Assembly (NCBI GenBank): GCA_016712445.1
Contig: JADJRB010000001.1
Location: 1,364,001-1,428,000, forward strand
Reading direction: 5' to 3'
From: Acidobacteriota bacterium
GTDB lineage: Bacteria; Pseudomonadota; Alphaproteobacteria; Caulobacterales; Hyphomonadaceae
DNA length: 64,000 bases
This document shows, piece after piece, positions 26,515 through 36,095 of the stretch (the stretch's first letter is position 1; each line of letters opens with the position of its first letter). The notes beneath the pieces are model-generated. The model had not been told where the DNA came from, searched no databases, and saw nothing but the letters and a program-made list of their open reading frames with translations. A program made the translations under genes and the position numbers.

Positions 26515-29500
26515 CTATTCGGCGGGGTGGGCGAGGGCTTCGGTTTCGGCCTCGAGCTTGCGGGCAACGTCGCCGGGAGAACCGGTGCGGCGGGCGAGCA
26601 GGCTGTAGGCGGCGGGCACGACGAGCAGCGAGACCGACACGGCCGCGATGGCGCCGAACAGCACGACGATGCCGATCGCCATGCGGGTTTCCGAGCCTGC
26701 ACCGGCCGAAAGGATCAGCGGCACGGCGCCGGCGGCGGTGGTCAGGCCGGTCATCAGGATCGGGCGGAGGCGCGCCAGGGCCGCTTCCTTCAGGGCGGCG
26801 TCGAAGGGTTTGCCCTCGTCGCGCAGCTGGTTGGCGAACTCGACCACGAGGATGCCGTTCTTGGCGGCGAGGCCGATCAGCATGATGAGGCCGATCTGGG
26901 TGTAGATATTCAGCGTCTGGTCGGTGATCCAGAGGCCGAACATGCCGCCGGCCACGGTGGCGGGCACGGCGAGGATGATGACGACCGGGTGGATCCAGCT
27001 CTCGAACTGGGCGGCGAGCACGAGGAAGACGATCAGCAGGCCGAGGCCGAAGACGAAGAGGATGGACGAGCCGGACGAGCGGAACTCGAGCGACTGGCCC
27101 TTGAAGTCGATCGTGGCTTCCTGGGGCAGCACTTCGCGCGCGACGCGTTCCATGCCGTCGAGGGCCTGGCCGAGGGGGACGCCGTCGGCCAGGGCGGCGT
27201 CGATGGTGATGGCGCGCACGCGGTTGTAGCGGTTCAGTGTCGGGCTGTCGGCGAACGGCTCGATCGAGATGACGCTGGCGAGCGGGATGAGTTCGCCGGA
27301 GCGGGTCGAGCGGACGTAGATGTTCTGGACATCGTTCGGCGTGCTCTGGTCGGTGCGCAGGCCTTCAAGGACGACGTCATATTCCTCGCCGTTGTCGATG
27401 TAGGTCGTCACGCGGCGCGAACCGAGCATGGTCTGCAGGGTGTTGCCGATTTCGGAGACGGTGACGCCGAGGTCGGCGGCGCGCTGGTAGTTGATCTCGA
27501 TGCGGTATTGCGGCTGGGTCTCCTTGTAGTCCCAGTCGATGTCGCGCAGGCCCGGATTGTCCTTTTCGAGCGCGGCGAGGAAGATGTCGCGCCATTCGAC
27601 GACCTGTTCGTAGGATGGGCCGCCGATGACGAACTGGACCGGCTTGCCGCCGCCGCCAGCAAGGCCCTGGCGCATGATGGCGAAGGCGCGGATCCCGGGA
27701 AGGTCGGCGAGCTGGCCGTTGATCTCGCCGATGATCTCGTCGGCCGGGCGGCGGTTTGCCCAGTCGTCGAGCACGGCGACGACGTTGCCCTGGTTGTAGC
27801 TGTTGCTGCCGAAGCCGGGCGCGCGGACGAGCAGGCGGCTGATCTCGCCGGATTCTGTGTAGGGCATGACGCGGCGCTCGATCTCGTCGAGGTATTTCGA
27901 CATGTACTCGAACGAGGCGCCTTCGGGCCCGCGCACGCTGATGAAGAAGGAGCCGCGATCTTCCTGCGGGGCGTATTCCTGGCCGAGGTGCTGGAACAGG
28001 AACCAGATCGCCACGAACGCGCCGACGAGGGCGGCGGCCATGATCACCGGCCATTTGACGATGATGTCGAAGATCACGCTGTACACGGATTTCAGGGCTT
28101 CGAAGGCGCGGTCGACGAGGTTCGGCAGCAGGGCGAGGATGCCTTTCGGGCGTCCGGTATGCGGCCGCAGGATCTTGGAGGCGATCATCGGCGACAGGGA
28201 CAGGGCCACGAAGCTGGAGAAGCCGACCGAGGCGGCGATCGCGATTGCGAATTCGGTGAACAGGCGGCCGGTATTGCCCTGCATGAAGGTGATGGGGATG
28301 AACACGGCCATCAGCACCATGGTGGTGGCGATGACGGCGAAGCCGACCTGGCGGGTGCCGTTGAAGGCGGCGACCAGCGGTGTTTCGCCCAGCTCTTCCA
28401 TCCGGCGGTGGATGTTTTCCAGCACCACGATAGCGTCATCGACGATCAGGCCGATGGCGAGGACGAGGGCGAGCAAGGTGAGCAGGTTCAGCGACAGGCC
28501 GAGCGCCAGCATCACCATGAAGGTGGCGATGACCGAGACGGGCACAGTCACCGCGGGGATGATCGTGGCGCGGGCGCTGCCGAGGAAGAGGAAGATGACG
28601 AGCGTGACGAGCACGACTGCAATGCCGAGTGTCATCCAGACCTCGCGGATCGAGGCCTCAATGAAAACCGAACTGTCGAACGACATGTAGATCTGCATGC
28701 CGTCGGGCAGCGTCTCGTTGAGTTCGAAGGCCAGCGCCTTCGCGGCCTTGGCGACATCGACCGTGTTGGCGGTTGACTGCTTGACGATGCCAAGGCCGAC
28801 CATCGGCTGGCCATTTCCGCGGAAAGTCGTGCGGTCATCCGTGGTGCCGCGTTCGACGCGGGCAACGTCGCCGAGGCGCACGAGATAGCCGTCGCCCTGT
28901 GCGATCACGAGACCGGCAAAATCTTCCGCCGAGCGGAAGGCGCGGTCGATGCGCATGGTGTAGTAGAGGTCGCCGGATTCGAGGTTGCCGGCGGGGGCCT
29001 CGATGTTCTCGGCGCGCAGGGCGCGCTCGATGTCGCCGGAGGTGAGGCCGCGGGCGGCGAGTGCCTTGCGGTCGATCCAGACGCGCATGGCATAATCGCG
29101 CGCGCCGCCGACCTGCACGCGGGCAACGCCGTCGAGGGCCGAGAACCGGTCGATCAGGTAGCGGTTGGCATAATCGGTCAGCTCCGGTGTCGCCAGCTGT
29201 TCGCTCGCGAGGTTCATCCAGAGGATCACGTCGGAATCGGCGTCGGCCTTCTGGACTTCCGGCGGATCTGCTTCGTCGGGCAGGTTGTTGAGGATGCCGG
29301 AGACACGGTCGCGCACGTCGTTGGCGGCCGATTCGATGTCCCGGGTGATATTGAATTCGATCGAGATGTTCGAACGGCCGTCGGACGAACGCGAGTTGAT
29401 GAACCGCACACCCTCAACCCCGGCGATGCGGTCTTCGATGATCTGCGTGATCCGCGTCTCGACCACGGAGGCCGACGCGCCGGGATAGTTGGTGGTGACC

Positions 29501-29637
29501 GATACGATCGGCGGGTCAATATCCGGATACTCGCGCAGGGACAGGCGGGAGAACGCCACCAGTCCGAACACGATGAGGATCAGCGCCAGGACCGTCGCGA
29601 AGACGGGGCGTTTGATCGAGGTATCCGAAAGCAGCAT
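26515..29637 (-). CDS. RND-family efflux transporter, inner-membrane pump (HAE1/AcrB-like)
   Basis: A 1,040-residue proton-driven RND pump expelling drugs or toxic compounds through a tripartite channel. It has the 12-helix layout: the first helix at about 11-30, a large periplasmic loop, the TM3-6 block near 330-470, and a second half from about 530. Proton-relay residues are visible as adjacent Asp-Asp in TM4 (GLIVDDAIVVLENI near 400) and Lys in TM10 (GLAAKNGILVVEFA near 930). The N-terminus MLLSDTSIKRPVFATV is typical. It is preceded by the membrane-fusion gene 5 bp away, in the order OMP, MFP, RND. No local regulator gene is seen. Confidence 0.95.
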   Translation of the reverse strand: MLLSDTSIKRPVFATVLALILIVFGLVAFSRLSLREYPDIDPPIVSVTTNYPGASASVVETRITQIIEDRIAGVEGVRFINSRSSDGRSNISIEFNITRDIESAANDVRDRVSGILNNLPDEADPPEVQKADADSDVILWMNLASEQLATPELTDYANRYLIDRFSALDGVARVQVGGARDYAMRVWIDRKALAARGLTSGDIERALRAENIEAPAGNLESGDLYYTMRIDRAFRSAEDFAGLVIAQGDGYLVRLGDVARVERGTTDDRTTFRGNGQPMVGLGIVKQSTANTVDVAKAAKALAFELNETLPDGMQIYMSFDSSVFIEASIREVWMTLGIAVVLVTLVIFLFLGSARATIIPAVTVPVSVIATFMVMLALGLSLNLLTLLALVLAIGLIVDDAIVVLENIHRRMEELGETPLVAAFNGTRQVGFAVIATTMVLMAVFIPITFMQGNTGRLFTEFAIAIAASVGFSSFVALSLSPMIASKILRPHTGRPKGILALLPNLVDRAFEALKSVYSVIFDIIVKWPVIMAAALVGAFVAIWFLFQHLGQEYAPQEDRGSFFISVRGPEGASFEYMSKYLDEIERRVMPYTESGEISRLLVRAPGFGSNSYNQGNVVAVLDDWANRRPADEIIGEINGQLADLPGIRAFAIMRQGLAGGGGKPVQFVIGGPSYEQVVEWRDIFLAALEKDNPGLRDIDWDYKETQPQYRIEINYQRAADLGVTVSEIGNTLQTMLGSRRVTTYIDNGEEYDVVLEGLRTDQSTPNDVQNIYVRSTRSGELIPLASVISIEPFADSPTLNRYNRVRAITIDAALADGVPLGQALDGMERVAREVLPQEATIDFKGQSLEFRSSGSSILFVFGLGLLIVFLVLAAQFESWIHPVVIILAVPATVAGGMFGLWITDQTLNIYTQIGLIMLIGLAAKNGILVVEFANQLRDEGKPFDAALKEAALARLRPILMTGLTTAAGAVPLILSAGAGSETRMAIGIVVLFGAIAAVSVSLLVVPAAYSLLARRTGSPGDVARKLEAETEALAHPAE

Positions 29638-29642
29638 CGCGC

Positions 29643-30806
29643 CTACTCCCGGTTCGCGCCGACCGGGGCTCCGCCGCCGGTGCCCCCGGACGCGGCGGGT
29701 TTGAGGATGGACTGGTCGCGCACCGTGACCGCGCCGCCTTCGCGCAGGCGCAGCACGCCTTCGGTGATGACCTGCTGGTCATTGCTCAGGCCCGCGAGAA
29801 TCTCGACGCGGCCGTTCTGGCGTTGGCCGACCTGCACCTTGACGCGGTTGGCAACGTTGCCGGCGGCACCCTTCGAGACGATCCAGACAAAGGTTTCAGG
29901 GCCCAGCGGCTGCAGCGCCACTTCGGGCACCGACAGCGCTTCGCGCGGCTCGGCGAGCAGCGTGACGGCGACAAACATGCCGGTCTTCAGCACGCCGTCC
30001 TTGTTCGGGATCATGGCACGTACACGGACGGACCGGGTAACCGGGTCGATCGAGTTGTTGATGCTGGACACGGTGCCTTCGAAGGACTTGCCCGGCAGGT
30101 CGCTGGACCGCGCCTCGATGGCGAGGCCCGGCTTGAGGCTGTTGAGGAAGATCGAGGGAACGGCGAAATCGAGACGCATGACGCTGTCGTCGATCAGCGT
30201 GGCGACGACGTCGCCGGGGCGCACGAAGGAGCCGACGCTGACCTGCCGGAAGCCGAGCACGCCGTCGAATGGGGCGACGAGCACGCGGTCGCGTTGGCGT
30301 GACTGCACGGCTCTCAACTGGGCAGATGCGGCATTCGCATCGCGGCGGGCCCCGTCCAGTTCGGCCTGCGAGACGGCGCCTTCCCGGGCGAGCGGCTCGA
30401 GGCGGGCGAGTTCCTGGTTGGCGCGGGCGAGATCGGCTTCGGCGCCTTCCACCAGCGCGCTCTGTTCGCGCTGGGCGAGCGAAATCAGCGTCTTGCCAGC
30501 CTTCACGCGCTCGCCGTCCTCGAAATACACGGCGGTCACGCGGTCCGAGGCGCTGAGCGTCAGGTCGGCGCGCTCATTGGCTTCGAGCGTGCCGATGGCT
30601 TCGACCCGGTTCGCGAACGTCTGGGTACGGACGGGCTCGACGAAGACGCTGGCCGGCGGCGGGCCGCCCTGTGCCGCCTGGGCAGCAACGGGCTGCTGGG
30701 TGGTGAGCGGCGCCATCACGGCGATCCCGATCAGGACGGCGCCGGCGATCACGGCCGCCGCAATCGCGGCCGGCTTCGCGTGACGATGGGCGAATAGCTT
30801 GGTCAT
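29643..30806 (-). CDS. RND efflux periplasmic adaptor (membrane fusion protein)
   Basis: A 387-residue adaptor linking the RND pump to the outer-membrane channel. An N-terminal transmembrane anchor (residues about 12-35) precedes the lipoyl/barrel-sandwich region (GTLEANERADLTLSASDRVTAVYFEDGERVKAG). An alpha-helical hairpin rich in Ala/Glu/Arg follows at about 108-155, then the second lipoyl half (VLVAPFDGVLGFRQVSVGSFVRPGD), then beta-barrel and membrane-proximal domains. The start overlaps the outer-membrane factor stop by 4 bp and the pump gene follows after 5 bp. The MexA/AcrA-like class is clear; the substrate range is not. Confidence 0.93.
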   Translation of the reverse strand: MTKLFAHRHAKPAAIAAAVIAGAVLIGIAVMAPLTTQQPVAAQAAQGGPPPASVFVEPVRTQTFANRVEAIGTLEANERADLTLSASDRVTAVYFEDGERVKAGKTLISLAQREQSALVEGAEADLARANQELARLEPLAREGAVSQAELDGARRDANAASAQLRAVQSRQRDRVLVAPFDGVLGFRQVSVGSFVRPGDVVATLIDDSVMRLDFAVPSIFLNSLKPGLAIEARSSDLPGKSFEGTVSSINNSIDPVTRSVRVRAMIPNKDGVLKTGMFVAVTLLAEPREALSVPEVALQPLGPETFVWIVSKGAAGNVANRVKVQVGQRQNGRVEILAGLSNDQQVITEGVLRLREGGAVTVRDQSILKPAASGGTGGGAPVGANRE

Positions 30807-32254
30807 GGCGTTTGTTCCTGTTCCGCCCGGAAGGCGGCGAGATCTTCGTCGGTCCAGATGCCGCCGAGGCTGCGATAGGCGCGCACGGCGCGGCGGGCGA
30901 TTTCAGCTTCGTTGACCGCCAGGCGGTCTTCGGCGTCGAGCAGGGTGCGCTGCGCATCCAGCACGTCGAGTGAGGAGTCTAGCCCTTCCTGGAAGCGCAG
31001 GCGCGCGAGTTCGTAGGCGCGCTTCGCCGAGCTGAAGGCGGCCTCGAGGTCGGCGCGGCGCTGGCGCTCGGTGACGTAGTTGGAGAGGGCGGTTTCGGCG
31101 TCGGAGAGGGCGTCGAGGACGGCGGCTTCGTAATCGGCGGCGGCCCCCATCGTGCGGGCATCATTGACGTCGATCTGGGCGTAGACGCGGCGCAGGTCCG
31201 GCCCGGCCCAGCTTATGGCGGGGCCGAAGGAGAGGCCGATCGAGTCTTCGTTGAAGGCGACGCCGCTGTCGCGGATGACGCCGAACAGGTCTGCGTTCAG
31301 CGTGATGCGCGGGAACAGGTTGGCGCGGGCCGCGTCGCCGAGGGCGAGGGCGGCGCCAATGCGGGCTTCGGCAAGGCGCACGTCGGGACGCCGCCGCAGC
31401 ATCTCTTCCGGTGAGCCGGCGCTGACCGTGGCGGCGAGACGCGGGACGCGGGCGGTGCGGCCCGCATCGGGTGTGACCGGGGCGGGCAGGGTGGCCGGTG
31501 AGCCGGTCAGCGCGGCGAGCCGGCTGCGCGCATCGGCGATGCTCGCCTCGAAGACGGGCAGGGAAGCGAGTGTGGTGCGATATTGGGTCTGCGACCGGTT
31601 GAGGTCGAGTTCGTTGGCGCGGCCATTGTCGAAAAGGGTCTGGACGAGGCCAAGGCTTTCCTTCTGCGTGGCGGCGTTCTTCCCGGCGACGGCGAGGCGG
31701 GCTTCGGCGCTACGCAGGTCGATATAGGCCAGCGCGGTTTCCGAGGCGACCGAGACGGCGATGTCGCGGCGCAGTTCGCGCGCGGCGGCCTCGTCGAAGC
31801 GGGCGGCCTCGATGGCGGCGCCAAGGCGGCCGAACGCGTCGAGTTCCCAGTCGGCGGCGAGGCCAGCGTTGCCGCTCGCCTCGAAGTCGTCGTCGCCGCC
31901 GGTCGGCCGGCTGGCCGTGGCGCTGGCGGAGGAGGAGAGGGAGGGGCTGCGGCCGAGGAGCGCGAGGCGCAGCAAGGCTTCCGCTTCGGCCACGGACGCA
32001 TCCGCGCCGCGCAGGACGGGCGAGCGGGTGAGCGCGGTCTCGACCAGCCGCTGGACTTCCGGATCGTCAAAGCCGGTCCACCATGCGGACTCCGGCGCGC
32101 TGCCGCCGGGAAGGGCTGGAAACGCCTCGCCCGGCGCGATCACCGGCACGCCGGGCACGGGCGCTTCGGGCACACCGGCGCACGCCGTTGCCGCGAGCAC
32201 GACAGCAAGCGCGCCCGCTAGGCGTCCGGACCGGGAGGGGTGCAACGGTGTCAT
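30803..32254 (-). CDS. Outer-membrane efflux factor, NodT-family lipoprotein
   Basis: A 483-residue TolC-like outer-membrane channel subunit. A signal peptide ends in a lipobox (AATACA, Cys near 25), so the protein is lipid-anchored. Two tandem OEP halves of long Ala/Glu/Arg-rich helices follow, with the internal repeat SLGLVQTLFDNGRANELDLNRSQ near 210 and YELARLRFQEGLDSSLDVLDAQRTLLDAE near 418. It is the first gene of the operon, and its stop overlaps the adaptor start by 4 bp. The 196-bp gap upstream probably carries the operon promoter. Confidence 0.92.
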   Translation of the reverse strand: MTPLHPSRSGRLAGALAVVLAATACAGVPEAPVPGVPVIAPGEAFPALPGGSAPESAWWTGFDDPEVQRLVETALTRSPVLRGADASVAEAEALLRLALLGRSPSLSSSASATASRPTGGDDDFEASGNAGLAADWELDAFGRLGAAIEAARFDEAAARELRRDIAVSVASETALAYIDLRSAEARLAVAGKNAATQKESLGLVQTLFDNGRANELDLNRSQTQYRTTLASLPVFEASIADARSRLAALTGSPATLPAPVTPDAGRTARVPRLAATVSAGSPEEMLRRRPDVRLAEARIGAALALGDAARANLFPRITLNADLFGVIRDSGVAFNEDSIGLSFGPAISWAGPDLRRVYAQIDVNDARTMGAAADYEAAVLDALSDAETALSNYVTERQRRADLEAAFSSAKRAYELARLRFQEGLDSSLDVLDAQRTLLDAEDRLAVNEAEIARRAVRAYRSLGGIWTDEDLAAFRAEQEQTP

Positions 32255-32450
32255 TTGCCTCGACAGATAGACGACGAACCTTACCGATCAAGGCAATAGC
32301 CGCCCTGTTCCGGTTAAGTCCTGCTGGAAGACCATAAACGGTTTTGGCGCGGATGTCCGTCGCGGCGGATGGAGTATTTCGCATAATCCCGCCGCCGCCG
32401 GGGCGCGAGGCTTGTTTTGCAGCGCAACAACACGTCTTCGTGAAGTGGCC

Positions 32451-33221
32451 CTAGAAGTTCACGCGCCCGGAGACTGCGCCGTCGACGATCAGGTTCGAGC
32501 CGGTCGTGTAGGAGGAGAGGGGGCTGGCGAGGAACACTGCCGCATTGGCGATTTCCTGCGGCGTAGCGCAGCGGCCGGTCGGGTTGCGGCTGTTCGCTTG
32601 CTCGAAGAATTCCGGCATGTTGGTCTTCACCATGTGCCAGACGCCGCCCTCGAAAAACACCATGCCGGGGGAGACCACGTTGACGCGCAGGCCGGCCTTG
32701 GCGTGCTGGCGGGCGAGGCCCTTGGCCATGTGGATCAGCGAGGCCTTGATCGGCCCGTAGCTGTCGGCCCGGTCGGCCATCGCGGCGGAGATTGACGAGA
32801 TGATGACGAACGCGGCGTCGCCGCGGGCGGCGGCGGCCTTGGTGAGGAAGGGCTCGGCGGCCTCGAACGCGTGGACCGCGCCCAGCACGTCGAGCTGGAA
32901 GTTCTGCGTCCAGGCGGCGGCGTCATTGCCCTGCGCCATCGCGCCGGCGTTGGAGACGAGGATGTCGATGCCGCCAAGTTCCTTGCCGGCGTCGGCGATC
33001 CAGGCCTTGAGGGCGGCGCCGTCGGTGATGTCGATCGAAGCGCCGGTGGCCGTCACGCCGAGCGCCTGCAGGTCCTTCACCGCAGCGGCGACCTGGTCGG
33101 CCTTGCGCGCGCAGATGGCGACGTTCGCGCCTTCGGCGGCGAGCGTGTCGGCAATCGCCCGGCCGATGCCGCGCGTGCCGCCGAGGATGACAGCGTTCTT
33201 GCCCTTGAGCTGGAGGTCCAT
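32451..33221 (-). CDS. SDR-family NAD(P)-dependent oxidoreductase
   Basis: A 256-residue classical short-chain dehydrogenase. The cofactor loop GGTRGIGRAIA is near 14-24 and NAG in LVSNAGAM near 90. The active-site Ser lies in SSISAAM near 142, and the catalytic Tyr-x3-Lys in YGPIK near 155. The C-terminal GSNLIVDGAVSGRV is typical. The substrate is unknown. It lies upstream of the efflux operon on the same strand, but the 196-bp gap argues for separate transcription. Confidence 0.9.
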   Translation of the reverse strand: MDLQLKGKNAVILGGTRGIGRAIADTLAAEGANVAICARKADQVAAAVKDLQALGVTATGASIDITDGAALKAWIADAGKELGGIDILVSNAGAMAQGNDAAAWTQNFQLDVLGAVHAFEAAEPFLTKAAAARGDAAFVIISSISAAMADRADSYGPIKASLIHMAKGLARQHAKAGLRVNVVSPGMVFFEGGVWHMVKTNMPEFFEQANSRNPTGRCATPQEIANAAVFLASPLSSYTTGSNLIVDGAVSGRVNF

Positions 33222-33445
33222 GCGTTTCTTCCCTTCGTGTTTCGCAGGGACAGTAGGCGCGCGCGCGGCCTTGGCAATCGCCTTCGGCGCCGCGCTCGGC
33301 TCAGCCTTCGAGATAGCGTGCAGCGATGGCCGCGTCAGTGCGCGGGCGCGATTTCATGGCGGTGGCGGCTTCGGACGACGTGGCAAACTCCGTTCAGGAC
33401 CTGTTGCCCGCCTTGCCGGCGCGGGGCAAGCATCGGGCCGTTTGC

Positions 33446-34456
33446 TCAGCGGCCGTGATGCCGGTCAATGTCCTCTTCGCTCAGCCTGAGGAACCGCGCT
33501 GCATTGTTGTAGAGAATATCGCGCTTCTGCTGCCTGGTCAGGAACGGGGCTTCGGTGATGCTCTCGACGGCGACGCCAATTGCCTTGGGCCAGACCATCT
33601 GGTCGCTTCCGAATAGGATGCGCTTGCCGTAGCCCGCATCGACCAGACGCTTCAGGTGGTGATAGAACTCGGCGCGTGGAACGCCCCAATTGTCTGCGCT
33701 GATATCCACGAAAACCTGAGGGTGACTGTAGAGCAGCGCAATCACCTCGTCGGTCATCGGCATGCCCGCATGCATGACGTAGACGCGCAGCTTGGGGTGG
33801 CGGACAAGCAGGTCTTCCAGAAGAAGCGGATTGCCGAGCGACGCGCGATACCGGGGATAGACCCAGTAGGGACCGCCCGGCGCGCCGTAACCCATGTGTA
33901 TGCCGACGGGCACATCAAGTTCCTCGGCCAAGGCATAGAACGCTTCGAGTGAGGGATCATCTGGCGCCATGCCGCGATACTGCGGCGTGATTTCCGCGAA
34001 GATTTCGGTTTCGCCGCGTTCGATCTGTCCCCGCAGTTCGGCGAGGCGCTCTGGCGGCGGCGGGCCATCGTCGATGAAGAAATTGGCGGCCGGAATGAAC
34101 AGGTCCGGATGCGCACGGCGCCAGGTCTCAACGACGGCACCGTCGCCGGCGATGACGCCCGCGACAATGTTGTAGCGTTCCATCTCGGCGACGGTTTCTG
34201 CCAGCACGCCTTCGTCCGTGCCCGGTGAGACCGCCATTTCCTTGCAGTCGGCCTGCTTTGAAAAATCAAATGGCTCGCCGGGATCGATGCCATGCATGTC
34301 GATGCCCCGGGCGCCGATACAGACCGGCACGCTTTCGCCGCCGAACTCGTTCAACGACCAGGCATGCATGTGCATGTCGATGATCGGCTCCGCCGGAACC
34401 TGAGCGCAAGCGCCTGCAAAGATAAAACTGGCAAATGCCAAAAATTGCTTTCGCAT
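33446..34456 (-). CDS. Amidohydrolase-2 family metal-dependent hydrolase, probable lipoprotein
   Basis: A 336-residue TIM-barrel hydrolase. An N-terminal signal peptide with a possible lipobox (FAGACA, Cys near 17) points to the periplasm. The metal-binding HxH appears at once after it, in IDMHMHAW near 26-33. Further His ligands are in GIHMGYG near 175 and YVMHAGMP near 225, and the late Asp in FGSDQMVWP near 280. The substrate is unknown; relatives act on aromatic carboxylates or lactones. AGGAGG six bases upstream supports the start at 34456. It is the last core gene before the island. Confidence 0.87.
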   Translation of the reverse strand: MRKQFLAFASFIFAGACAQVPAEPIIDMHMHAWSLNEFGGESVPVCIGARGIDMHGIDPGEPFDFSKQADCKEMAVSPGTDEGVLAETVAEMERYNIVAGVIAGDGAVVETWRRAHPDLFIPAANFFIDDGPPPPERLAELRGQIERGETEIFAEITPQYRGMAPDDPSLEAFYALAEELDVPVGIHMGYGAPGGPYWVYPRYRASLGNPLLLEDLLVRHPKLRVYVMHAGMPMTDEVIALLYSHPQVFVDISADNWGVPRAEFYHHLKRLVDAGYGKRILFGSDQMVWPKAIGVAVESITEAPFLTRQQKRDILYNNAARFLRLSEEDIDRHHGR

Positions 34457-34551
34457 TTCGGCCCTCCTGCGCGTCATTCGATGGCACGCAAAGCCGGTGC
34501 GGGCAATCACATCCGACGTGAGCCTTGCTGGCCCGATTTGAAGAGGGAGTA

Positions 34552-34602
34552 TGGCGCACCCAAGAGGATTCGAACCTCTGACCTTTGCCTTCGGAGGGCA
34601 AC
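34552..34602 (-). other. 3' half of a tRNA-Arg(CCG): island attachment-site copy
   Basis: Read on the minus strand, this segment holds a full anticodon arm (TTGCC / loop CTCCGAA / GGCAA, anticodon CCG), a five-base variable loop, a T arm with five paired bases around TTCGAAT, the acceptor 3' strand TGGGTGC, a discriminator G, and encoded CCA. The sequence continuing on the 5' side does not form a D arm or the partner acceptor strand, so no complete tRNA is here. This is the layout left by integration of an element into the tRNA anticodon region, with the intact gene expected at the far end. Confidence 0.85.
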
Positions 34603-34755
34603 GCTGGGCTGTTTTTTGGCGTTTCGGCCAGTTTCAAGTAGACGGCTTAGCACACAGTATAATATAGTATTTTCAGGTAAACCGTCCGTAGGCGTTTCAT
34701 TGTGTTTCGTTCCGTTTCGAAATTTGGTGGAACCCCGGTGGAGTACCATTCGGCA

Positions 34756-34807
34756 TTTGCCTTCCCGATATACGGAAAGGCAAAGGTCGCAGAAAGGCAA
34801 AGGTCGC
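34756..34807. promoter_or_regulatory. Inverted and direct repeats upstream of the integrase (possible arm-type sites)
   Basis: TTTGCCTT at 34756-34763 is matched by its complement at 34777-34784. The 16-mer GAAAGGCAAAGGTCGC occurs twice in direct order at 34775-34790 and 34792-34807, one base apart. The same TTTGCCTT lies in the tRNA fragment at 34585-34592. The second integrase copy carries a slightly altered version. Tyrosine integrases use such repeats as core- and arm-type binding sites, so that role is inferred here. Confidence 0.5.
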
Positions 34808-34835
34808 GAAGACGGAACGGGCACCGGAAGGCACT

Positions 34836-36095
34836 ATGAAACTTACATTGAAAAGCATCGAGGCGGCGGAGCCGAGGCCCACCGAGTACGTCCTTTGGGA
34901 TGACGAGCTCTCCTGTTTCGGTGTCCGCGTCCGTCCGGGCGGCGCAAAAACATTCATTGCAAAGACTCGCGTAGGAAAGGGTCGCGCGGCCCGCAAGATA
35001 ACGATCACTCTCGGTAAGCCTGGCGCTATGACCGCGGATGACGCGCGCCGCAAAGCCCGCGCTGCGATTGCCGATGCGGCTGCTGGAAAGACGCCTGCGA
35101 AAGTCGTCAAGGCAACCGGACCTTCGACCGTTGGCGGGCTCTGCCAACTCTGGATCGAACGTTCAGCCCTGCGCTCGCGCCAGCGCGGGAAGCTCGCGGG
35201 CAAGTTACGGGACCCGCGCAACATCGCGGTCGATGTCGGCCGGATCAACGCGCATATCCTCCCCCTGATTGGCAAGGTCAGCTTGAGCGAACTCAATGCG
35301 GGTGTGATCGCTCGTTTCCGTGACGCGGTCGCGCGCGGCGATACCGCCAAAGACACTAAGTCCAAAGCTCGCGGTGTGCGCCGCGTCCGGGGCGGGGAGG
35401 GGACTGCCAGCCGCACGCTGTCGCTCCTATCGTCCATATTCTCGTTCGGCGTGCGCGAAGGCTTTCTGCCTGCCAATCCCGCCCTCGGCGTCGAGAAGAC
35501 GCCGAGCCGGTCCATGGAGCGGTTCCTCAGCCCTGATGAAATGCGCCGTCTTGGCGAGGCACTCGACCAGATCGAGAAAGCCGGTGCGCCAGCAGCCGGG
35601 ATTGCGATCATACGCATGCTAGCGCTGTCCGGGGCGCGCAAAGGCGAGATCGAACAGCTGACCTGGAAAGAAGTTGATCTGCACACAGGCTTCCTGCGCC
35701 TCGCCACCTCGAAGACAGGCGCCAAGCTCATCCCCATCACCGGACCGATGCGGGCGATTTTCGAAGAGCGTTCAAAGCACGGGACGCTGGGATACGTGTT
35801 TGCGAGCGCCAATACGGAAACTTACTTCCAAGGCACACCGAAGCTCTGGCTGCGGGCGCGAAAGCTGGCGGGGCTTGAGGATGTCCGGCTTCACGACTTG
35901 CGCCATTCGGCAGCGTCGTTCGCGCTGGCTGGCGGCCTTGGGCTCGAAGTGATCGGCAAGCTGCTTGGTCATGCCGACATCAAAACGACCCGCAGGTATG
36001 CGCACCTCGCAGATGGCCATGTTCGCGCCGCCGCTGAAGCGATGGCCGATAACATTTCTGAGCTACTTTCAAATGGTCCGACAGCGCGCTCCTAG
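34836..36095 (+). CDS. Tyrosine-type site-specific integrase (phage/island integrase)
   Basis: A 419-residue tyrosine recombinase that would catalyse integration and excision of the island. An N-terminal DUF4102-like arm-binding domain covers about 1-100 (VLWDDELSCFGVRVRPGGAKTFI). A core-binding region follows, then the catalytic domain with Arg in SGARKGEIEQL near 263, Lys in TSKTGAKLIP near 290, HDLRHSAASF near 352, His in LLGHADIKTT near 375, and the nucleophile Tyr in RRYAHLADGH near 388. All key residues are present, so it appears intact. It starts about 240 bp from the cut tRNA. The second, broken copy at 57487-58745 is nearly identical. Confidence 0.95.
   Translation: MKLTLKSIEAAEPRPTEYVLWDDELSCFGVRVRPGGAKTFIAKTRVGKGRAARKITITLGKPGAMTADDARRKARAAIADAAAGKTPAKVVKATGPSTVGGLCQLWIERSALRSRQRGKLAGKLRDPRNIAVDVGRINAHILPLIGKVSLSELNAGVIARFRDAVARGDTAKDTKSKARGVRRVRGGEGTASRTLSLLSSIFSFGVREGFLPANPALGVEKTPSRSMERFLSPDEMRRLGEALDQIEKAGAPAAGIAIIRMLALSGARKGEIEQLTWKEVDLHTGFLRLATSKTGAKLIPITGPMRAIFEERSKHGTLGYVFASANTETYFQGTPKLWLRARKLAGLEDVRLHDLRHSAASFALAGGLGLEVIGKLLGHADIKTTRRYAHLADGHVRAAAEAMADNISELLSNGPTARS

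Noticed and set aside
26479..28776. A 765-residue plus-strand open frame
   Set aside because: It is antisense to the RND pump, is full of Asp/Glu/His runs typical of shadow frames, and has no known domain.
34552..34640. A complete tRNA gene at the island edge
   Set aside because: The 5' half (acceptor strand and D arm) is absent. Only the anticodon arm to CCA can be folded.
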